From Paludibacter sp. (GTDB lineage Bacteria > Bacteroidota > Bacteroidia > Bacteroidales > Paludibacteraceae), in NCBI GenBank assembly GCA_028748945.1, contig JAQTOL010000081.1:1-10068 (forward strand): a stretch of DNA of 10,068 nucleotides, written 5' to 3'. Shown one piece after another: positions 6,540 through 10,068 of the stretch. The notes beneath the pieces are model-generated. The model was not told where the DNA came from. It did no database searches and saw only the letters and a list, made by a program, of their open reading frames with translations. The number at the start of each line of letters is the position of its first letter. Position 1 is the first letter of the stretch. Made by a program: the position numbers and the translations under genes.

Positions 6540-6980
6540 ATGACAGTCAACTATTCAGAACAATTACATAATGTCTTTCTTTACAGTTCGCAGGAAGCAG
6601 AGCGTTTGGGCAACAATTATGTGGGTCCCGAACATTTATTGTTGGGAATTTTGCGTAATGGTAGTGGTAAAGCCATCGACATATTAAACAGGTCGCATGT
6701 AAGTTTATCTAAAATTAAACAAAGCATCGAAAGCCAGATTCGCACTGACCTGGAACCAAGCGGACAAGAAATTCCCACCCTGAAAAGTACGGAAAAGATC
6801 AAAAAAATAATGGAATTGGAAACACGTTCGTTGGCTGCCGAAACGGCTGATACGGAACATTTGTTGTTGGCCATTCTGAAAGAAAAAAACAATATGGCCG
6901 GTGATTTATTGATTGCTGAGCATTTGACATACGAGCAAGCCAAAGCATTTATTGAACAACCGGAAATAATAATGGGTTAA
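6540..6980 (+). CDS. ClpC N-terminal domain fragment (146 residues)
   Basis: This is the protein actually predicted upstream of the stop. It is a complete Clp N-domain with its two helical repeats: NNYVGPEHLLLGILRNGSGKA (about 25-45) and DTEHLLLAILKEKNNMAGDLL (about 103-123). In ClpC this domain binds adaptors and substrates and has no ATPase activity. It ends a few residues after the second repeat, at the natural domain border, so the fragment could fold by itself. Stand-alone Clp N-domain proteins such as plant ClpT exist, so a residual role as a soluble binding module is conceivable but is inference. The ATG at 6540 gives the usual family N-terminus (YSEQLHNVFLYSSQEAERLG). Confidence 0.8.
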   Translation: MTVNYSEQLHNVFLYSSQEAERLGNNYVGPEHLLLGILRNGSGKAIDILNRSHVSLSKIKQSIESQIRTDLEPSGQEIPTLKSTEKIKKIMELETRSLAAETADTEHLLLAILKEKNNMAGDLLIAEHLTYEQAKAFIEQPEIIMG

Positions 6981-9047
6981 AGTTTTCAGGATGAAGATGA
7001 TGAAGATGACGATCCCCGCCGTAAAAAGAAATCAACTCAGGGTTCTTCCGGAGCTAAACAAAGCGATACACCTGCTCTTGATACTTTTGGAACGGATATT
7101 ACAAAGGCTGCCCTCGAAAACAGGCTCGATCCGATAGTAGGGCGAAATCGTGAGATTGAACGTCTGGCTCAAATTCTGAGTCGTCGTAAAAAGAATAATC
7201 CGGTACTTATCGGAGATCCGGGTGTGGGCAAATCGGCCATTGTGGAAGGTTTGGCTTTACGAATTATACAACGAAGGGTATCGCGTGTTTTATTCGATAA
7301 ACGCGTTGTTTCGTTGGATATGGCTTCAATTGTAGCCGGGACAAAATACCGTGGTCAGTTCGAAGAACGTATCAAAGCCATTTTGAATGAATTGTCGAAA
7401 AATACGGATGTCATTCTGTTTATCGACGAAATACATACCATTGTGGGTGCCGGTGGTGCACCGGGTTCGCTGGATGCTGCCAATATGCTTAAACCTGCTT
7501 TGGCAAGGGGCGAAATTCAATGTGTTGGAGCAACCACGCTGGATGAATATCGTAAGAGCATTGAAAAAGACGGCGCATTGGAACGTCGTTTCCAAAAAAT
7601 AATGGTTGATCCGACTACTGCCGATGAAACCCTGCAGATTTTGGAAAATATACAGGATCGTTATGAATTCCACCACAACGTACGTTATACACCCGAAGCG
7701 ATTAAAGCCTGTGTGCATCTGACGGACCGGTATATTACGGATCGTTGTTTCCCCGATAAAGCCATTGATGCTTTGGATGAAGCCGGTTCGCGTGTCCATA
7801 TCGGCACTGTTTCAGTTCCTGCTGAAATTGAGGAACTTGAAAAGCGAATTGAAGAATTACGGAAGGAAAAAATGAAAGTACTTTCCGATCAGAAATATGA
7901 ATTGGCAGGTCCAATCCGCGATCAGGAAAAACAAACGCAATACCAGCTGGAAGATGCGGTGAAACGTTGGGAAGAGGAAGCCCAATTGCATCCCGAAACG
8001 GTTGATGAAGAACAGGTTGCCGAAGTAGTGGCGATGATGTCCGGCATTCCCGTTCAACGGATTGCGCAGGCCGAAGGACTCAAATTGCGCCTTATGAAGG
8101 AAGTACTTCAAAACCGGGTTATCGGTCAGGATGAAGCGGTAAATAAAGTCGTGAAAGCTATTCAACGGAACAGGATTGGTTTAAAAGATCCGAATAAACC
8201 GATTGGCTCATTTATCTTCCTGGGACCTACAGGTGTTGGAAAAACGCATTTGGCAAAAGTATTGGCTGAATTTATGTTCGACAGTTCCGATTCGTTGATA
8301 CGAGTGGATATGAGTGAATACATGGAGAAGTTCAGTGTTTCGCGACTGATAGGAGCTCCTCCGGGATATGTAGGGTATGAAGAAGGCGGACAGTTGACTG
8401 AAAAAGTGAGACGGAAACCTTATTCCATCATATTACTCGACGAAATTGAGAAAGCACATGCCGATGTATTTAATATCCTGCTACAGGTTATGGACGAAGG
8501 TCGTTTGACCGATAGTCTGGGTCGTCGTATCGATTTTAAAAATACGATTATTATCATGACTTCCAATGTGGGGACTCGTCAGTTGAAGGACTTTGGAAAA
8601 GGAGTAGGATTTACAGTTTCTACAACATCCGAGGGTGATGCTGAATTCTCCAAAGGTGTCATTCAAAAAGCGTTGAATAAAACATTTGCGCCCGAATTTC
8701 TGAACCGGGTGGATGACGTTGTCATGTTCGATCAATTGAGCAAAGAATCCATCGCCCAGATAATTGATCTGGAATTGAAAGGTTTATTTGGCCGTGTGAT
8801 CGGTATGGGTTACAAAATGGAACTCACACCCGAAGTCAAGGATTATATTGCCGAAAAAGGCTACGATGTACAATTTGGTGCGCGTCCGTTGAAACGTGCC
8901 ATTCAAAAATATCTGGAAGACGAGTTGGCAGATATAGTTCTGGCCGGTGGACTGGAACCCGGTGATACTATTTTGATGGTTCTTGATCCGGAAACAAAGA
9001 TTATCAAGGCACAAATAGTGAAACCTATAGTTGCATTGCCCGAATAA
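6981..9047 (+). CDS. ClpC AAA+ body downstream of the stop (no clear start)
   Basis: Counting codons from 6540, an acidic linker is followed by module 1: Walker A GDPGVGKS (225-232), pore loop KYRG (269-272), Walker B VILFIDE (291-297) and arginine finger ALERRF (346-351). A coiled, charged UVR-like region lies at about 429-480. Module 2 has Walker A GPTGVGKT (562-569), Walker B ILLDEIE (631-637), sensor 1 TSNVG (674-678), the ClpP-docking tripeptide VGF (689-691) and sensor 2 GARPLKRA (780-787). The VGF loop and UVR region identify ClpC rather than ClpB. Between the stop and the module 1 Walker A there is no in-frame ATG, GTG or TTG. The first possible start, GTG at 7224, lies inside Walker A, and the first ATG (7320) lies after it. 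Independent translation into a working protein is therefore unlikely. Confidence 0.8.
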   Translation, partial: SFQDEDDEDDDPRRKKKSTQGSSGAKQSDTPALDTFGTDITKAALENRLDPIVGRNREIERLAQILSRRKKNNPVLIGDPGVGKSAIVEGLALRIIQRRVSRVLFDKRVVSLDMASIVAGTKYRGQFEERIKAILNELSKNTDVILFIDEIHTIVGAGGAPGSLDAANMLKPALARGEIQCVGATTLDEYRKSIEKDGALERRFQKIMVDPTTADETLQILENIQDRYEFHHNVRYTPEAIKACVHLTDRYITDRCFPDKAIDALDEAGSRVHIGTVSVPAEIEELEKRIEELRKEKMKVLSDQKYELAGPIRDQEKQTQYQLEDAVKRWEEEAQLHPETVDEEQVAEVVAMMSGIPVQRIAQAEGLKLRLMKEVLQNRVIGQDEAVNKVVKAIQRNRIGLKDPNKPIGSFIFLGPTGVGKTHLAKVLAEFMFDSSDSLIRVDMSEYMEKFSVSRLIGAPPGYVGYEEGGQLTEKVRRKPYSIILLDEIEKAHADVFNILLQVMDEGRLTDSLGRRIDFKNTIIIMTSNVGTRQLKDFGKGVGFTVSTTSEGDAEFSKGVIQKALNKTFAPEFLNRVDDVVMFDQLSKESIAQIIDLELKGLFGRVIGMGYKMELTPEVKDYIAEKGYDVQFGARPLKRAIQKYLEDELADIVLAGGLEPGDTILMVLDPETKIIKAQIVKPIVALPE

Positions 9048-9066
9048 AGGTTCAAATAATAAATGG

Positions 9067-9110
9067 AAAATCCCCGCTACATTAATTTCAAATGTGACGG
9101 GGATTTTTTT
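9067..9110 (+). terminator. Rho-independent terminator after clpC, probably bidirectional
   Basis: AAATCCCCG (9068-9076) pairs with CGGGGATTT (9098-9106), and the inner CTACATT/AATGTGA segment continues the stem with one mismatch and one G-T pair, closing a 7-base loop. A run of seven T (9104-9110) follows on the plus strand. It lies 20 bases past the clpC stop. On the minus strand the hairpin is followed by a shorter T run, so it may also serve the converging S41 peptidase gene. Confidence 0.85.
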
Positions 9111-9137
9111 ATCGTTTTTGATAAATACGTTTCCAGA

Positions 9138-10068
9138 CTACTTCTTATTCCGGTTTAAATAACTGTCAATCGATTTATTTCTTACAATCAGACCGTTGCG
9201 TATTGGTTTGAAGTCGATGGTTGATTTCCATAACAGACGGTTAATCGCAGCTGATTTTGCGGCACTGCTTTGAACACCTGATATCCGGTTGATTGCTTTA
9301 CCCAGCATTGCTTCGCGTGTGTCACCTAATTGATAGGAATAATCATCATCTACCCTGAAGTCAGGCGCAAACCCATCGGTAAAATCACTTTTATGATCCG
9401 TGTTGAAATATTTCAGGATGATGGGTAAAATAGCCCATTGATTTTTGGTGTTTTTATCATCATTCACGAGGGTTGAACCCACGTTTTTTCCCACGGTAGT
9501 ATCACCGATAAGTACACAGGGAAGGAATGGTTTCAATCCGTTGATAACCATTTCGCTGGCCGAAGCAGTACCATTGCTGGTCAGAAAGAAAATGCGTTGC
9601 AGGTTATTCCCTACGTTTTCAATAGAATATGAGTGTGAACTGGGATAAGAAGCTTCAATGGTTGTGGCGAAATTATTTATAAACGGATTCTCGTTGTATT
9701 GTTTTTTAAAATCCGCGCTATTAAAATAATCGGTGTAGTTCTGGTTATATTCAATATATGAGAACACTTTATCGGAAGTGAGATTTGGAACCAGCATACT
9801 CGACAGATTAATCGCTGATGACATAGCACCTCCATGATTGTATCGTAAATCAACAATTAATTCCGAAATATTTTCCTGTTTAAATCTTCCAATGGTACTG
9901 TTAAGTTCCAAATCATATTTCATCGATTTGTCACCGGAATCGCCGGTAAAAAAGTTATAGATCAGATAACCTATTTTTTTGTTCTGAACTGTATAAACTG
10001 TGTCGAGGTAGATAGGATCTTCCTGATAATTAGCCGTCTTATTTAACGTTACTGCAGCTTTGTCATAA
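9138..10068 (-). CDS. S41 family peptidase (C-terminal processing type), C-terminal part; 5' end outside the window
   Basis: The frame stays open to the right edge: upstream of the Met at 9921-9923 the codons read YDKAAV..., then NKKIGYLIYNFFTGDSGDK, the first strand of the S41 catalytic core. That Met is therefore internal and the true start is missing. Numbering from it, ELIVDLRYNHGGAMSSA (21-37) is the substrate-binding core block. TASASEM (119-125) holds the predicted nucleophile S121. GDTTVGKNVGS (140-150) holds the general base K146. The 25-residue Ser-Lys spacing equals that of E. coli Tsp. This is a Ser/Lys-dyad protease, in Bacteroidota usually an exported or lipid-anchored protein acting on envelope proteins. 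The signal peptide and any PDZ domain would lie beyond the edge. It converges on clpC across a shared terminator. Confidence 0.92.
   Translation of the reverse strand, partial: YDKAAVTLNKTANYQEDPIYLDTVYTVQNKKIGYLIYNFFTGDSGDKSMKYDLELNSTIGRFKQENISELIVDLRYNHGGAMSSAINLSSMLVPNLTSDKVFSYIEYNQNYTDYFNSADFKKQYNENPFINNFATTIEASYPSSHSYSIENVGNNLQRIFFLTSNGTASASEMVINGLKPFLPCVLIGDTTVGKNVGSTLVNDDKNTKNQWAILPIILKYFNTDHKSDFTDGFAPDFRVDDDYSYQLGDTREAMLGKAINRISGVQSSAAKSAAINRLLWKSTIDFKPIRNGLIVRNKSIDSYLNRNKK

Larger units (their letters stand above)
6540..9047 (+). pseudogene. clpC: clpC, ATP-dependent Clp protease ATPase subunit, interrupted by an in-frame TAA
   Basis: The two open stretches 6540-6977 and 6981-9047 are in the same frame, separated only by TAA at 6978-6980. 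Read through, they give a normal-size ClpC of about 834 residues: N-domain, acidic linker, AAA+ module 1, UVR-type middle region and AAA+ module 2. ClpC unfolds proteins and feeds them into the ClpP chamber. The stop lies in the variable linker, between IIMG and [10 protein letters not shown]. The rest has no further stop or frameshift and keeps every catalytic motif, so the lesion is recent, or a sequence error, or suppressed. A single C-to-T change of CAA (Gln) would create it. TAA is the ordinary stop of neighbouring genes (rplU, SDR, ygiD, yceI, the AraC gene), so reassignment is excluded. As written, no complete ClpC is made. Confidence 0.85.

Noticed and set aside
6978..6980. Recoded genetic code with TAA as a sense codon
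   Set aside because: Neighbouring genes (rplU, SDR, ygiD, yceI, the AraC-type gene) all end in TAA exactly at their family C-termini, so TAA is a normal stop here.
6966..6995. Programmed frameshift in clpC
   Set aside because: The two parts are in the same frame, so no shift is needed. The other frames soon hit stops and match nothing.
7326..7799. 157-codon minus-strand open frame opposite clpC
   Set aside because: It lies wholly antisense to conserved AAA+ sequence, has no recognisable domain, and is explained by codon bias on the coding strand.
7224..9047. A separate gene starting at GTG 7224
   Set aside because: The GTG is the Val codon of the Walker A motif GDPGVGKS. Coding signal continues upstream in the same frame to the TAA at 6978, so this is not a real start.
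9138..9923. S41 peptidase starting at the Met at 9921-9923
   Set aside because: The frame is open upstream to the window edge and encodes the first core strand (KKIGYLIYNFF), so that Met is internal and the gene is cut by the window.

Overview
The window looks like chromosomal DNA from a Bacteroidota bacterium, probably order Bacteroidales. The evidence is the form of the L21 and ClpC proteins, the lack of Shine-Dalgarno-like sites before the starts, AT-rich spacers, and several matches to the Bacteroidota promoter element TAnnTTTG. The genus cannot be fixed by eye. Apart from one broken gene the content looks like ordinary core and accessory chromosome. I see no phage, insertion sequence, CRISPR array, tRNA or rRNA.

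Layout. At the left edge is the start of a ribosomal operon on the minus strand: rplU (L21) with a good promoter, then the first seven bases of what is almost certainly rpmA (L27). From 517 to 3885 there is a minus-strand group, in transcription order: an AraC-type regulator, a YceI lipocalin-like protein, a YgiD/DODA-type extradiol dioxygenase and an atypical NAD(P)-binding SDR/epimerase-like protein. A TAnnTTTG element lies before yceI, so yceI-ygiD-SDR may form an operon downstream of the regulator. Beyond a strong hairpin terminator is a membrane-anchored SRPBCC protein (4017-4577). Beyond a second terminator is a 12-TM major facilitator transporter resembling the MFSD1 type (4795-6201).

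A 338-base divergent spacer (6202-6539) carries promoter-like elements facing both ways and overlapping inverted repeats. To its right, on the plus strand, lies clpC (6540-9047), the AAA+ unfoldase that partners ClpP. Its reading frame is broken by one in-frame TAA at 6978-6980, in the linker between the N-domain and the first ATPase module. Everything after the stop is open and has all the expected motifs. This is the most notable observation in the window. It may be a recent nonsense mutation (CAA to TAA would do it), a sequence error, or less likely a readthrough site. A terminator at 9067-9110 separates clpC from a converging S41 peptidase gene that runs off the right edge.

Functional picture: translation (L21/L27), protein quality control (ClpC, S41 protease), and a regulator-linked set of small-molecule or hydrophobic-ligand proteins (YceI, YgiD, SDR, SRPBCC) whose joint role is only inferred. 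I did not find a convincing new biological system.
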